Shown piece after piece: positions 30,670 to 41,020 of a stretch of 64,000 nucleotides of DNA. The position numbers and the translations under genes are program-made. This DNA comes from Gammaproteobacteria bacterium. Lineage in GTDB: Bacteria > Pseudomonadota > Gammaproteobacteria > SZUA-229. The stretch is taken from assembly GCA_026195895.1 (NCBI GenBank), contig JAPHRO010000023.1, positions 1 to 64,000 of the forward strand. The letters run 5' to 3'. How positions within the stretch are numbered: position 1 is the first letter of the stretch; each line of letters begins with the position of its first letter. The notes beneath the pieces were generated by a model that was not told the DNA's origin, ran no database searches, and was given only the letters and a program-made list of their open reading frames with translations.

Positions 30670-30934
30670 GATCGATCTCTTTCGTCGGCCAGGCGCGTTG
30701 TACGAAGGCTACGGCAGTGATTGCCGCCAGCAGGGCAAATACCAGTGCTACATCTCGCAGGGCGGGTTTGTCCGTAGCCTGGGCCAGCAGCAGCAGTATA
30801 GCAACTGCCGTGGTACTGAATAACTGGGCGGCCAGCATCCGGTCTGTGGTACTCGGGCCGCGGAGTATGCGCCACATACCGGCACCGAGAGTCAGCAATA
30901 GAAACAGGGCTAATGCCAGGTAAAAAGTCTGCAT
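30656..30934 (-). CDS. mnhF: Na+/H+ antiporter subunit F
   Basis: RILRGPSTTDRMLAAQLFSTTAVAILLLLAQATDKPALRDVALVFALLAAITAVAFVQ. Confidence 0.93.
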   Translation of the reverse strand: MQTFYLALALFLLLTLGAGMWRILRGPSTTDRMLAAQLFSTTAVAILLLLAQATDKPALRDVALVFALLAAITAVAFVQRAWPTKEIDHDSH

Positions 30935-30966
30935 GGAATATTAATCCTTTAGATACATTTTATAGT

Positions 30967-31494
30967 TCATGTTTTCATGCTGTCTGGTCTGGTTTCTTCA
31001 GGCATCTGCAGAACCATCCCGAAAATTTTCCCGACGTGTATTTCGATCACGGCTAATTCAGCCAGCATGTCCTGGTGTCGGTCGAGTACGTGTACTTTTA
31101 GCAGATTCCCTGTTAGCGACGCGCTCAGTGTACCGGGTAACAGATTCGCCGTATTGGCCATGAACACCTGGGGAAGACCAGCGGGTAACTGCATCGGGTA
31201 ATCAATGAGGTCAGGCGCGATGGGCAGGTCAGGATGAAATGCTCGCCAGGCCACATCACTGCCGCCGCGCAGGGAATGGAGCAGGAAAAAGGGAATAAAT
31301 TTCAGAAACTGGTACCAGCTAAAGGTAGTGGCTGGCAATAAGCGGATGCTGATCATAACGGCCAGTAGTATGGCGGGTACACCTATCCATAGTGATGCTG
31401 TTTCGCCATCGCTCAGCAGCCACCAGATCAGCAGGAATAGCAGACTGCGTGACAACAGGGCCGCACCGGTGGCTGTCATTGCAATCCCTGCCAT
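30967..31494 (-). CDS. mnhE: Na+/H+ antiporter subunit E
   Basis: DYPMQLPAGLPQVFMANTANLLPGTLSASLTGNLLKVHVLD; first gene of the Mrp-type operon. Confidence 0.92.
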   Translation of the reverse strand: MAGIAMTATGAALLSRSLLFLLIWWLLSDGETASLWIGVPAILLAVMISIRLLPATTFSWYQFLKFIPFFLLHSLRGGSDVAWRAFHPDLPIAPDLIDYPMQLPAGLPQVFMANTANLLPGTLSASLTGNLLKVHVLDRHQDMLAELAVIEIHVGKIFGMVLQMPEETRPDSMKT

Positions 31495-31516
31495 CTGTTG
31501 CTAATTGCCAGGGGCA

Positions 31517-34231
31517 TTAGCCGCGCCCCGCCTGTTTCGAATATTTGCGTAATATGAGCTTCTCGATTTCGACCAGAACGAGTACCGATGAGCCGACCAT
31601 GATGACCCGTAACCAGGCATCGAGACTCATCCCGGTGGTGCCGAATAGCATCTGCATGGGTGCAAGGTAGGTAAAGCCCATCTGGATTACCAGCAGCAGA
31701 CCAATAGCATAGAGGACATAACGGTTGCCGGACAGTCCCTCGCGGGTCAGTGACGGTGCCACTAGATAACGGGCGCTGAACAGATAGAAAATCTCGAACA
31801 TCACCAGGGTATTGACGGCAACGGTACGCGCCAGTTCGATAGAAGCGCCATGATCACGCTCCCAGATGAACAGGCCAAAAGTGCCGGTTACCAGGATTAA
31901 TGATACAAAAATGATGCGCCAGACGAGGAAGCCGGACAGGATGGGATGTTTGGGATTTCGAGGTGGGCGTTGCATGACATTGCGTTCGGCCGGTTCGAAA
32001 GCCAGCGTCAGTGCCAGAGTAACAGCGGTAATCATGTTGATCCACAGGATCTGGGCGGCGGTAATTGGCAGCATTTTCCCGGAAACGATGGCGGCAATAA
32101 TGGTAAAGGCTTCGCCACCGTTGGTTGGCAGTATAAACATCAGCGATTTTTTCAAATTGTCGTAGACCGTACGACCTTCCTCAACCGCGTGGGCGATGGA
32201 GGCGAAATTGTCATCGGTCAGTACCATTTCCGCCGATTCTTTGGCCACTTCGGTGCCTTTCAGTCCCATGGCCACACCCACGTCGGCGCGTTTTAACGCC
32301 GGTGCGTCATTGACACCATCACCGGTCATGGAAACTATTTCCCCCGCTGCCTGTAGTGCGGTCACCAGTTGCAGTTTCTGCTCCGGTGAAACACGGGCAA
32401 AAATATCCGACTGCTGTACTGCTTCCTGCAACTGTGCTGCCGAATAGTTTTCCAGTTCGCTGCCGTTAACAACCGTTACGCCATCGCCTATACCCATCTG
32501 GGTGCCGATAGCACGCGCGGTGATGGCATGATCACCGGTGATCATCTTGACGCGAATTCCGGCGGACTGGCAGGTGCGTACCGCTGCGGTGGCTTCTACA
32601 CGGGGAGGGTCGATGATACCGATCACGCCCAGCAGGGTCAGCCCACCTTCGACATCAGCGAATGTCAGCGTCTGTTGTTCAACGGTGGTTGGTTTGAAGG
32701 CGATAGCCAGTAATCTCTGGCCGCGGCTGGCCATGTCGTGCATGCAGGTTTCCCAGTAGGTTCTGTCGAGCGGCGAGTCGTCGCCACGCATGCGTTGCAG
32801 ATGGCACATGTCCAGTACCCGTTCCGGCGCGCCTTTCAGGTATATAAAGCCATGGCCGAGATGATCGTGATGCAGGCTCGCCATGAAACGGTGTTGAGAT
32901 TCAAAGGGTATGGCATCAGTACGCGGGTACTGACTTAGACAGAGATCGTGATTCAGTCCAGCCTTGAGCGCCAGTGTGACCAGCGCACCTTCGGTGGGAT
33001 CACCCTGCATCTGCCACTTGCCATCGACTTCAGTCAGGCTGGCATCGTTGCACAGCAGAGATGCCTGAGCTATTTCGCGCAGCAGTGGGAATTCACCGGC
33101 GGTAATGCCCTGATCGTCCAGCGTAAATCCACCATGTGGATCATAGCCGGCGCCGCTGACCTGACAAACGCCGGCCCCGGTAGTCACGGTCTGTACCGTC
33201 ATTTCATTGCGGGTGAGGGTGCCGGTTTTGTCGGAGCAGATGACGGTAACGGAACCCAGTGTTTCAACCGCAGGCAGACGTCGAATAATGGCGTTTTTCT
33301 TTGCCATACGCTGTACACCAATGGCCAGGGTAATGGTCATGATGGCGGGCAGTCCCTCGGGAATACCGGCTACTGCCAGTCCCACGGCGGCGAGAAACAT
33401 TTCACTCAGTGAAAAATTCTGCAGCAGCACGCCATAGGCAAAAGTGGCGGCAGCGACCACTCCGATGGCGATTGTCAGCCATTTGGCAAAGGTGGCCATC
33501 TGGCGGAGCAGCGGGGTGGTGAGCATCTGGACATGGTGCAACATCTGGCTAATGCGGCCGATTTCGGTGTGATCCGCCGTGGCTATCACCACGCCCTGGC
33601 CCTGACCATAGGTTACCAGGGTGCCAGAGTATGCCAGGCATTTACGATCGCCTATGCTGGCCTGTGCAGCTACCGTCTCAGTGAGTTTTTCCACGGGTAC
33701 CGATTCGCCGGTCAGCATGGCTTCATCGATGCGCAGTTCTCGGCTTTTAAACAGGCGCAGGTCGGCAGGTACCTTGTCCCCCGATTGCAGCATGACCACG
33801 TCACCCGGCACCAGCTGATCTGCTGCCAGGCTGATAAATTTACCATCGCGTCTTACCAGTGCCTGCTGGGAGAGCATGTTGCGGATGGCATCCAGCGCTT
33901 TTTCTGCCTTGCCTTCCTGAATGTATCCAATAATGGCATTTAGCACGACAACACCCAGGATAACGCTGCTATCCACCCAGTGACCTAACAGTGCCGTGAT
34001 GACGCCTGAGGCCAGCAAAACATAAATCAGCACGTTATGAAACTGGGACAGAAATCGCGCCAGTGGGCCTTGCTTTTTCGCCGGACGAAGATGATTGAGT
34101 CCGTGTTCCTTGAGTCGCTTTGCAGCATCCTGCTGAGACAAACCGTCAACTGAGGAGGCTATTTTCTGGAATACAGTTTCGGTGTCGTCGCTGTGCCAGG
34201 ATGAATTAAGCGTCGCCTTGTCTTCAGTCAT
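31517..34231 (-). CDS. P-type cation-translocating ATPase (P2-like)
   Basis: [64 protein letters not shown]; internal start MTEDKATL preferred. Confidence 0.95.
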   Translation of the reverse strand: MTEDKATLNSSWHSDDTETVFQKIASSVDGLSQQDAAKRLKEHGLNHLRPAKKQGPLARFLSQFHNVLIYVLLASGVITALLGHWVDSSVILGVVVLNAIIGYIQEGKAEKALDAIRNMLSQQALVRRDGKFISLAADQLVPGDVVMLQSGDKVPADLRLFKSRELRIDEAMLTGESVPVEKLTETVAAQASIGDRKCLAYSGTLVTYGQGQGVVIATADHTEIGRISQMLHHVQMLTTPLLRQMATFAKWLTIAIGVVAAATFAYGVLLQNFSLSEMFLAAVGLAVAGIPEGLPAIMTITLAIGVQRMAKKNAIIRRLPAVETLGSVTVICSDKTGTLTRNEMTVQTVTTGAGVCQVSGAGYDPHGGFTLDDQGITAGEFPLLREIAQASLLCNDASLTEVDGKWQMQGDPTEGALVTLALKAGLNHDLCLSQYPRTDAIPFESQHRFMASLHHDHLGHGFIYLKGAPERVLDMCHLQRMRGDDSPLDRTYWETCMHDMASRGQRLLAIAFKPTTVEQQTLTFADVEGGLTLLGVIGIIDPPRVEATAAVRTCQSAGIRVKMITGDHAITARAIGTQMGIGDGVTVVNGSELENYSAAQLQEAVQQSDIFARVSPEQKLQLVTALQAAGEIVSMTGDGVNDAPALKRADVGVAMGLKGTEVAKESAEMVLTDDNFASIAHAVEEGRTVYDNLKKSLMFILPTNGGEAFTIIAAIVSGKMLPITAAQILWINMITAVTLALTLAFEPAERNVMQRPPRNPKHPILSGFLVWRIIFVSLILVTGTFGLFIWERDHGASIELARTVAVNTLVMFEIFYLFSARYLVAPSLTREGLSGNRYVLYAIGLLLVIQMGFTYLAPMQMLFGTTGMSLDAWLRVIMVGSSVLVLVEIEKLILRKYSKQAGRG

Positions 34232-34324
34232 ACAAACCTTCCTCGAAGGGTTTTTATTCACCTGCTGGATAGTCAGATATTCTGACAACAGATTTAGTTA
34301 ATTTTTATTACTATTATTTTCTTG

Positions 34325-34807
34325 TCAGGTAATTTTTTCTGGCTTGCGTTCCCGTTCAAAACTCATTGAGGTAGTGACACGGATTGCGGCCAGAGCCAGT
34401 AGCAGAACGCTCAGTGCATAAATACTGTCGTTTTCCAGTTTGTGATCGAAAAGTTCGATCATGATATGGCGTAAAATAAAAACAATGCCGGCATCTATAA
34501 TTGGCGTTAAGCGTAATTTGTGCTCGGTGAAATATTCAACCAGCGCGCGGGATAGTTCGATCAGGATGTAAAGCGTCAGTACATCAGAAAAGATATAGAG
34601 ATAGCTGCCGGTAATGCCACTTACCTGAAACAGTTCACCGATGCGATAAAACAGCCGCACCACGCCAATGATCATGGTCAGGGTGATGAAAAACAGGATG
34701 ACGGCAAATACAAGATTAATGATCCGGTTAAACAGTTTCTCCATATTGCTGGAAGACAATAACGAACTGGTTTTAAACATTGACTCTATCCCCTTACCCG
34801 GTATCAA
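34325..34807 (-). CDS. PsiE-family (phosphate-starvation-inducible E) membrane protein
   Basis: VLTLYILIELSRALVEYFTEHKLRLTPIIDAGIVFILRHIMIELF. Confidence 0.8.
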   Translation of the reverse strand: MIPGKGIESMFKTSSLLSSSNMEKLFNRIINLVFAVILFFITLTMIIGVVRLFYRIGELFQVSGITGSYLYIFSDVLTLYILIELSRALVEYFTEHKLRLTPIIDAGIVFILRHIMIELFDHKLENDSIYALSVLLLALAAIRVTTSMSFERERKPEKIT

Positions 34808-34896
34808 TGGCCAGGTAATTTTTATTTTTAGTATTCAGTAACAGGCTATTTATCATAGTGGTTTGTATTTAATAAAACACTACCTGATGAATCTAT

Positions 34897-36267
34897 TCAT
34901 AAAAGAAACACTGTCGCCAGTCCCAGAAAACTCAGGAAACCAATCACGTCGGTGACGGTAGTCAAAACGACTGCACCAGACAGGGCGGGATCTATGCCCA
35001 TCCGAGATAGAATAACCGGGATCAACACGCCGGAAAACGCGGCTGCAATCAGGTTAAGTATCATGGCGGCAGCAATAATCGCAGCAATGCCGGTATCCTG
35101 GAACCAGACAAAGGTCACAATCGCCACCACGATAGCCCAGACAAATCCATTCAATATGCCGACAAACAATTCTTTATTACCCAGCCAGCGCAAATTGGCA
35201 TTGCTGATCTGGCCCAGTGCCAGGCCACGAATAGTCAGTGTTAAAGTTTGACTGCCGGCAATACCACCCATGCTGGCAACCACCGGCATTAACACGGCCA
35301 GCGCGACAATTTTATCCAGCACGGCTTCAAAGCGACCAATCACCCAGGCCGCCATAAAAACTGTCAGCAGATTAATGCCCAGCCAGACAGCGCGGCGCCT
35401 GGCACTGGGAAAAACCGGCGCGAACAGATCTTCATCCTGATCCAGACCGGCACTGGCCAGCAGCGCCTTGTCGGCTTCGGCAAGAATTATGTCGACCACG
35501 TTATCTACTGTAATGCGGCCGAGTAATATCCCCTGTTCATCGATGACGGCGACTGAAATCAAATCACGTCGTTCGAACAGTTGCGCCACATCATGTTCGT
35601 TGGCATCGGCCTGTACCGAGTCGGCAGCAGGCTGCATGATGTCGGCGACCAGTGTGGATGGATGTTCTGACACCGCATCGGCCAGCGACAGTTTGCCAAG
35701 ATAAGCGCCATTGTCATCAGTGACCATCAGTGCATCGGTGTGGGAGGGGAGTGGTTTCAGTCGTCGCAGATAACGCAGTACCACCGCCAGTGATACATCG
35801 GTGCGAACACTGATGACGTCGGTACTCATCAGGCGGCCGGCGGTGTCTTCGTTAAAGGACAGGGTGGTTTCCAGGCGCTGACGACGGTCCTGATCCAGTG
35901 ATTCCAGCACGGCCTCGCTGATGTCGCCGGGCAGCTCGTCCATGACATCGGCAAGGTCCACCACATCCATGCTTTCGGTCGCGGCAACCACGTCGGCATG
36001 TTCCATTTCACCAATAATGCTGGCACGTACTTCCTCGCCCAGATAGGTCAGCGTTTCGCCTTCGATTTCCTGCGGCAACAGTGCCCACAGCCGTTGACGT
36101 AAATCAGGCGGCAGTGATTCCAGCATGACTGCTATTTCAGCGATATGCATATGCTCAACATAGCTGGCCACGGATATGTCATCCCCGGCTTTCAATAGAC
36201 CAATGATGTAATCCACCTGATTTGGCTCGTTGTTGTGCTCGTCAATATTGGCAGTAACCTGAGTCAT
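34897..36267 (-). CDS. mgtE: Magnesium transporter MgtE
   Basis: MgtE_N repeats, LVADIMQPAADSV CBS region, PVVASMGGIAGSQTLTLTIRGLALGQI, MGIDPALSGAVVLTTVTDVIGFLSFLGLA. Confidence 0.95.
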   Translation of the reverse strand: MTQVTANIDEHNNEPNQVDYIIGLLKAGDDISVASYVEHMHIAEIAVMLESLPPDLRQRLWALLPQEIEGETLTYLGEEVRASIIGEMEHADVVAATESMDVVDLADVMDELPGDISEAVLESLDQDRRQRLETTLSFNEDTAGRLMSTDVISVRTDVSLAVVLRYLRRLKPLPSHTDALMVTDDNGAYLGKLSLADAVSEHPSTLVADIMQPAADSVQADANEHDVAQLFERRDLISVAVIDEQGILLGRITVDNVVDIILAEADKALLASAGLDQDEDLFAPVFPSARRRAVWLGINLLTVFMAAWVIGRFEAVLDKIVALAVLMPVVASMGGIAGSQTLTLTIRGLALGQISNANLRWLGNKELFVGILNGFVWAIVVAIVTFVWFQDTGIAAIIAAAMILNLIAAAFSGVLIPVILSRMGIDPALSGAVVLTTVTDVIGFLSFLGLATVFLL

Positions 36268-36293
36268 AATATTTCTGTCTTATCTGTTTTGGC

Positions 36294-37652
36294 TTATGTG
36301 TTGTCGGGGGCTGAGTCAGCGTTAATTTTTTCCAGTTCTTCTGGATGCAGTTTTTCAATTAGCAGTTTACCCACGCGGTGATTTTCGACGCTTTGTACGG
36401 TAAAACGAAATCCGTAGGCATTGATCTCGTTGCCGATTTCAGGCATTTCCCCTAACGAGGCCATACACAAACCGGAAAGGGTATTGGCATCAAGGCCATC
36501 GGGTACCAGCAGGCCGATGTTGCGCTCAGCGTCGGACAATGACACCAGGCCATCAGCTTGCCACCGGTTTTCTGCGATCTGGGTGATGCTGTTGGCGTCG
36601 TCTACCGCATCGGTTTCATCTTCTATATCCCCAACGATTTCTTCCAGTAAATCTTCCAGGGTAACGATGCCGACCAGGTCGCCATATTCATCTGCGACCA
36701 GCGCCATATGCGCACGTTTGGCACGCATGGCATCGAACAGGTGGGAGACTTTTTGCGACTCGGGAACAATAAAAGGTTTGCGGCAATAACGTGACAGATG
36801 GGTCCAGGGTTCCGGGTCGTCATGTAATATGCCGGCATAGAGATCTTTGGCCAGAACGATGCCGACGATTTTGCTGTCGTTATCGCTATCAACCAGAGGA
36901 AAACGGGAATGCCCGCTATCACGGAGCGTGGCCAGATTGTCGCTATCGTCACCATGAATATCCAGCAGTTTTAAGGCAGTGCGCGGAATCATGACACGAC
37001 CCACATGGCGTTGATCAAATTCAAACAGATTGCGTAACATTTCTGCTTTGTCGGCACCCAGCTCGCCATGTTCTTCGGAGGTGGCCACCAGACCTTTGAG
37101 TTCATCATGGCTATACACATCGCCGTGGGTGGCTTCGGCGACTTTGAACAGGGCCAGTATTTTGCTGGTCGATGCATTGAGTAACCAGTTGAGTGGAAAC
37201 ACCAGCAAATAGGAAATGTGCAGCGGATAAGCAATCCACAGCGCAACTGGCTCAGCTTTACGAATGGCCAGGGTTTTGGGTACCTGTTCACCCACCACAA
37301 TATGCAGTGATGAAAAAATTAAAAAGCCGACGATAAAGGCCGTGGTGTGTAGCATTGCATCGGGCATGCCCCAGTCATGGAACAGTGGTTCAAGCAGAGC
37401 AGCAACGGCCGGTTCACCCACCCACCCCAGTCCCAGCGATGCCATGGTAATACCTAATTGACAGGCCGCCAGATAGGCCTCCAGTTTATGCTGGATGCGC
37501 AGGGTGAGCGCCGCCGCTGAGCGACCTTCGTTGGCCAGGGTTTCAATGCGAAAACTTTTGGCTTTGACCAGGGCAAATTCTGCCGCCACGAAAAATCCAT
37601 TGGCAGCAAGTAACGCAACGACTGCTATGAGACTAAGAGAAATATTATCCAT
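36294..37652 (-). CDS. CNNM/HlyC-CorC family transporter with CBS and CorC domains
   Basis: FFVAAEFALVKAKSFRIETLA, VVGEQVPKTLAIRKAE, VADEYGDLVGIVTLEDLLEEIVGDIEDE, C-terminal YGFRFTVQSVENHRVGKLLI. Confidence 0.93.
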   Translation of the reverse strand: MDNISLSLIAVVALLAANGFFVAAEFALVKAKSFRIETLANEGRSAAALTLRIQHKLEAYLAACQLGITMASLGLGWVGEPAVAALLEPLFHDWGMPDAMLHTTAFIVGFLIFSSLHIVVGEQVPKTLAIRKAEPVALWIAYPLHISYLLVFPLNWLLNASTSKILALFKVAEATHGDVYSHDELKGLVATSEEHGELGADKAEMLRNLFEFDQRHVGRVMIPRTALKLLDIHGDDSDNLATLRDSGHSRFPLVDSDNDSKIVGIVLAKDLYAGILHDDPEPWTHLSRYCRKPFIVPESQKVSHLFDAMRAKRAHMALVADEYGDLVGIVTLEDLLEEIVGDIEDETDAVDDANSITQIAENRWQADGLVSLSDAERNIGLLVPDGLDANTLSGLCMASLGEMPEIGNEINAYGFRFTVQSVENHRVGKLLIEKLHPEELEKINADSAPDNT

Positions 37653-38051
37653 TGATGTGCCTGTTTGGGGTTATCTGCTATTCGACAGGGTACAGGTTAA
37701 TGCTGTGTTGCCGTATGTAATAAGATAAAAAGTTTTTTTATTTAAATTTTCAATACTAAACACGAAAATTTTAGCCGCTTATCGCTAGATACTGTTTTCA
37801 ATTTTGCGCTTTACCTGTAGTCTGAAAGCCATATAAATTGCTGGTTATGCTTAAGAATTTCGCAATGTACGATACCCCTGGGTATTCAGCAACAGGAATA
37901 ATCATACAAACGAATAAAAATTGTATAGACCAGAGTGATCTGTCAGCAAACGAAGACTCGCAGCAATATTTGCTGTGTATTCGAGAGAACAACAACCCAA
38001 GGGAGCTCAGGCATCCTGCATAAATTATGATGGATACTACTGGGAAAAATT

Positions 38052-38888
38052 ATGAATGATTCAGCATCGATAATTGAAGGCCTTACTTCCGTTTTTCAGA
38101 ATATCGGCGAGCAGGCATTACTGTATTTACCAAAAATTGCGGCGGCAGTGATGCTACTGGTTGTTGGCTGGTTACTGGCCAGACTGGTACGACTGCTGGT
38201 GGTGCGCGCAATAGGCAGTCTTGATCATGTGTGGCAGCGGCTAGTTTCCAGACGTGGGCTGGAACATATGCAGTCGCGACAACCACCGACCCGTATTGTG
38301 GGGGAATTAGTGTTCTGGCTATTGATGCTGGTGTTCGTGACTCTGGCGACGGAGGTGCTTGGGCTGGATGTGTTTGGAACCTGGCTGAAACAGATTGTGA
38401 GCTATTTGCCTCTGGTGGTAGCGGGTCTGCTGATCGTACTGGTGGGTTTTATTGTCAGTGCACTGGCCCGTGATCTGGTGGCATCAGCGGCAGGGTCGGC
38501 AGGACTGGCGCGAGGTGATCTACTGGCGCGCACTGCGCAGATGATCATCCTGTTTATTGCCATTATTCTCGGCATCGATCAAATCGGCATCGATATTATG
38601 TTCCTGTCGGTGGTGGCCGGTATTATCCTGGCGGCCATGCTGGGTGGTATTGCACTGGCTTTTGGGCTGGGTGCGCGTACCCATGTGAGTAATATCATTG
38701 CGGCTAATCAATTGCGCCAGATTTATCAGATCGGTGATAAAGTGCGCATCGGCGATACTGAGGGCCGTGTTATTAGTATCACGGTATCCCGGGTCATTCT
38801 GGAAACCGCAGAAGGCAGTGTCGATGTGCCGGCAAAAATATTCGATGAACAGGTAACGGTTCTGCTTGAGAAAGGAGCCTTAAAGTGA
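38052..38888 (+). CDS. Mechanosensitive ion channel family protein (small-conductance)
   Basis: LGGIALAFGLGARTHVSNIIAANQLRQIYQIGDKVRIGDTEGRVISI. Confidence 0.85.
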   Translation: MNDSASIIEGLTSVFQNIGEQALLYLPKIAAAVMLLVVGWLLARLVRLLVVRAIGSLDHVWQRLVSRRGLEHMQSRQPPTRIVGELVFWLLMLVFVTLATEVLGLDVFGTWLKQIVSYLPLVVAGLLIVLVGFIVSALARDLVASAAGSAGLARGDLLARTAQMIILFIAIILGIDQIGIDIMFLSVVAGIILAAMLGGIALAFGLGARTHVSNIIAANQLRQIYQIGDKVRIGDTEGRVISITVSRVILETAEGSVDVPAKIFDEQVTVLLEKGALK

Positions 38889-39715
38889 AAATCGATAATC
38901 CCCTGAGCAGGGACTACCTGCTGCATTATCCGTCTGAAGCTGCCCGGGTGCTGGAACAGGTTTCCGTAGATCATGTGGCCGCACTGCTTGGTGAATTACC
39001 TGTCCAGCAAATAGTACCGGTGATGGCGGCCATGCTGCCCAAAAAAGCGGCAGCCTGTATTGCGGCCATGCCGGCATCATCGGCAGCTCGGCTGGTGATT
39101 GAAATGCCGATAGCGGCGGCGGCCCGATCATTCCGCTTACTGGCGCCCGCTTATCAGGATGAATTATTAAAATACCTGTCAGAAAAAAAACGTCGACAGC
39201 TACAGCGCTATCTGATTTATCCGTCCAGTTCCGCCGGTGCCCTGGTGGATTCAGATGTTGATGTGCTGCCGGTAAATATGACGGTAAACGAGGCAATCCG
39301 CCAGCTAAAACAGTTTGATCATCCTGTCCGGTATGGGATTTATATTGTTAATGAAAAATATCAACTGGTGGGTATAGTCGATTCCGGCAAAATGTTGATA
39401 TCCGATCTGCATGCCAGATTAAAAGACATCATGATACCTAAGGTTCAATCAATTTCAGCCCATGTTAATTACGAAACCCTGTTGCAACATCCGGGCTGGC
39501 AAAGCCATCGCAGGCTGCCGGTGCTGGAACGCGACAACACGCTAATCGGCATACTGCATCAACATCAATTGCAGGAAGTGATGGGCGATACAGGTTCAGC
39601 AATCACTGTCGATCCGGTTGATGATTTTCTGTCTCTGGCCAGTCTTTACTGGCTCAGTCTGGCCCAGTTTCTGGATGGTATTCTGAGCACCCACTCCAGC
39701 AAAGGAGAGCGTTGA
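38885..39715 (+). CDS. MgtE N-terminal/CBS-only soluble protein, no TM channel domain
   Basis: EQVSVDHVAALLGELPVQQIVPVMAAMLPKKAAACIAAMP... then LIYPSSSAGALVDSDVDVLPVNMTVNEAIRQLK..; ends before the TM domain; ATGA overlaps on both sides. Confidence 0.85.
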   Translation: MKIDNPLSRDYLLHYPSEAARVLEQVSVDHVAALLGELPVQQIVPVMAAMLPKKAAACIAAMPASSAARLVIEMPIAAAARSFRLLAPAYQDELLKYLSEKKRRQLQRYLIYPSSSAGALVDSDVDVLPVNMTVNEAIRQLKQFDHPVRYGIYIVNEKYQLVGIVDSGKMLISDLHARLKDIMIPKVQSISAHVNYETLLQHPGWQSHRRLPVLERDNTLIGILHQHQLQEVMGDTGSAITVDPVDDFLSLASLYWLSLAQFLDGILSTHSSKGER

Positions 39716-41019
39716 TGAGCAATGCCATGCCCGCGATTCAGGCGCTGAATCAGGCTTTTTTGAGTGACCATCTGTTGCCCGCACAACGGGCTGCAAACCG
39801 ATTATCGACGGAGGATCTGCTAGAGCTGTTCCAGCAACTGTCGACGACCGATATGATTCATCTGTGGGATGGCTTAACGCTGGATGTGGCAAGCCTGGTG
39901 CTACAGAAATTACCGGAAAAAAAAGTTCGCCAGGTTCTGCAACGGGGCGATCCCGTTTATACCGCCCGCGTGCTGGTAAGGCTGCCAGATAATGAGCGCC
40001 AGCAGAAAATGCAGTTGGTCGATAGTAGCCGGCAACGTGAACTCAGTGCCCTGGTACAGTACCCGGAAGACAGTGCCGGCGGGCTGATGGATCCACGGTT
40101 TCTGCCATTAAATGCATCGCTCACGGTGAGGGAAGTGTTGCATCGTATTCGGAAATTCAAACCCCGTTTTACGCGTCAGCTTTATATTATTGATGGTGAA
40201 GGAAAACTCCAGGGCATGGTTGAAATGCACCGACTGGCGCTGGCGGAAGCGGCTGACACATTGTATGAACTGGCCCAGTCTGTGCCAGGGTTTGTGACCG
40301 CCCTGGCTACCCGGGAAGAAGTCGTCCAGTTACTGGAAACCCATCGCGTTACCGACTTGCCGGTGGTGGATATCGCCGGACGCCTGATTGGCATTATTCG
40401 CTACGATGCCCTGGTGGATGCGGTTCGAGAAGAAAGCAGTATTGATATTCTGACCATGGTCGGTGCCAGTCGTGATGAACGCGCTTTATCATCGGTGGGG
40501 TTTGTCGTGCGTAAACGTTTGCCATGGTTATCGATTAACCTGCTGACGGCATTCCTGGCGGCAGCCGTGGTGGGTTTGTTTGAGAGCACAATCGCCCAGT
40601 TCACCGCACTGGCGGTCCTGTTGCCTGTGGTCGCGGGACAATCGGGTAATACGGGGGCGCAGGCGCTGGCCGTTACCATGCGTGGCCTGGCCTTGCGGGA
40701 GATTGGCACCAGTCAATGGCTACGCGTTGCCTGGAAAGAGGTTGGCGCCGCTTTTGTTAATGGCGTCGCGATTGCACTGCTGACATCACTGGGGGTGCTG
40801 GTCTGGAGTTCATCGGTGGGGCTGGCGCTGGTGATCGCTTCGTCGATGGTGATCGCGATGGTGGCGGCGGCTTTTTCGGGGGCGATTATCCCGGTCGCGC
40901 TTGCTTCCCTGGGCCAGGACCCGGCACAGTCATCTTCGATTATTCTTACCACCGTTACCGATGTGGTGGGTTTTTTTGCCTTTCTGGGTATAGCCACCGT
41001 GCTTTCGGGAATGTTGTAA
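39712..41019 (+). CDS. mgtE: Magnesium transporter MgtE
   Basis: VQYPEDSAGGLMDPRFLPLNASLTVREVL, LPVVAGQSGNTGAQALAVTMRGLALREI, LGQDPAQSSSIILTTVTDVVGFFAFLGIATVL. Confidence 0.95.
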   Translation: MMSNAMPAIQALNQAFLSDHLLPAQRAANRLSTEDLLELFQQLSTTDMIHLWDGLTLDVASLVLQKLPEKKVRQVLQRGDPVYTARVLVRLPDNERQQKMQLVDSSRQRELSALVQYPEDSAGGLMDPRFLPLNASLTVREVLHRIRKFKPRFTRQLYIIDGEGKLQGMVEMHRLALAEAADTLYELAQSVPGFVTALATREEVVQLLETHRVTDLPVVDIAGRLIGIIRYDALVDAVREESSIDILTMVGASRDERALSSVGFVVRKRLPWLSINLLTAFLAAAVVGLFESTIAQFTALAVLLPVVAGQSGNTGAQALAVTMRGLALREIGTSQWLRVAWKEVGAAFVNGVAIALLTSLGVLVWSSSVGLALVIASSMVIAMVAAAFSGAIIPVALASLGQDPAQSSSIILTTVTDVVGFFAFLGIATVLSGML

Positions 41020-41020
41020 T

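Noticed and set aside
37961-37975. Hairpin CAGCAA-TAT-TTGCTG before the MscS/MgtE operon
   Set aside because: Only a 6-bp stem; no recognisable Mg2+ riboswitch (M-box or mgtA-type) architecture around it.
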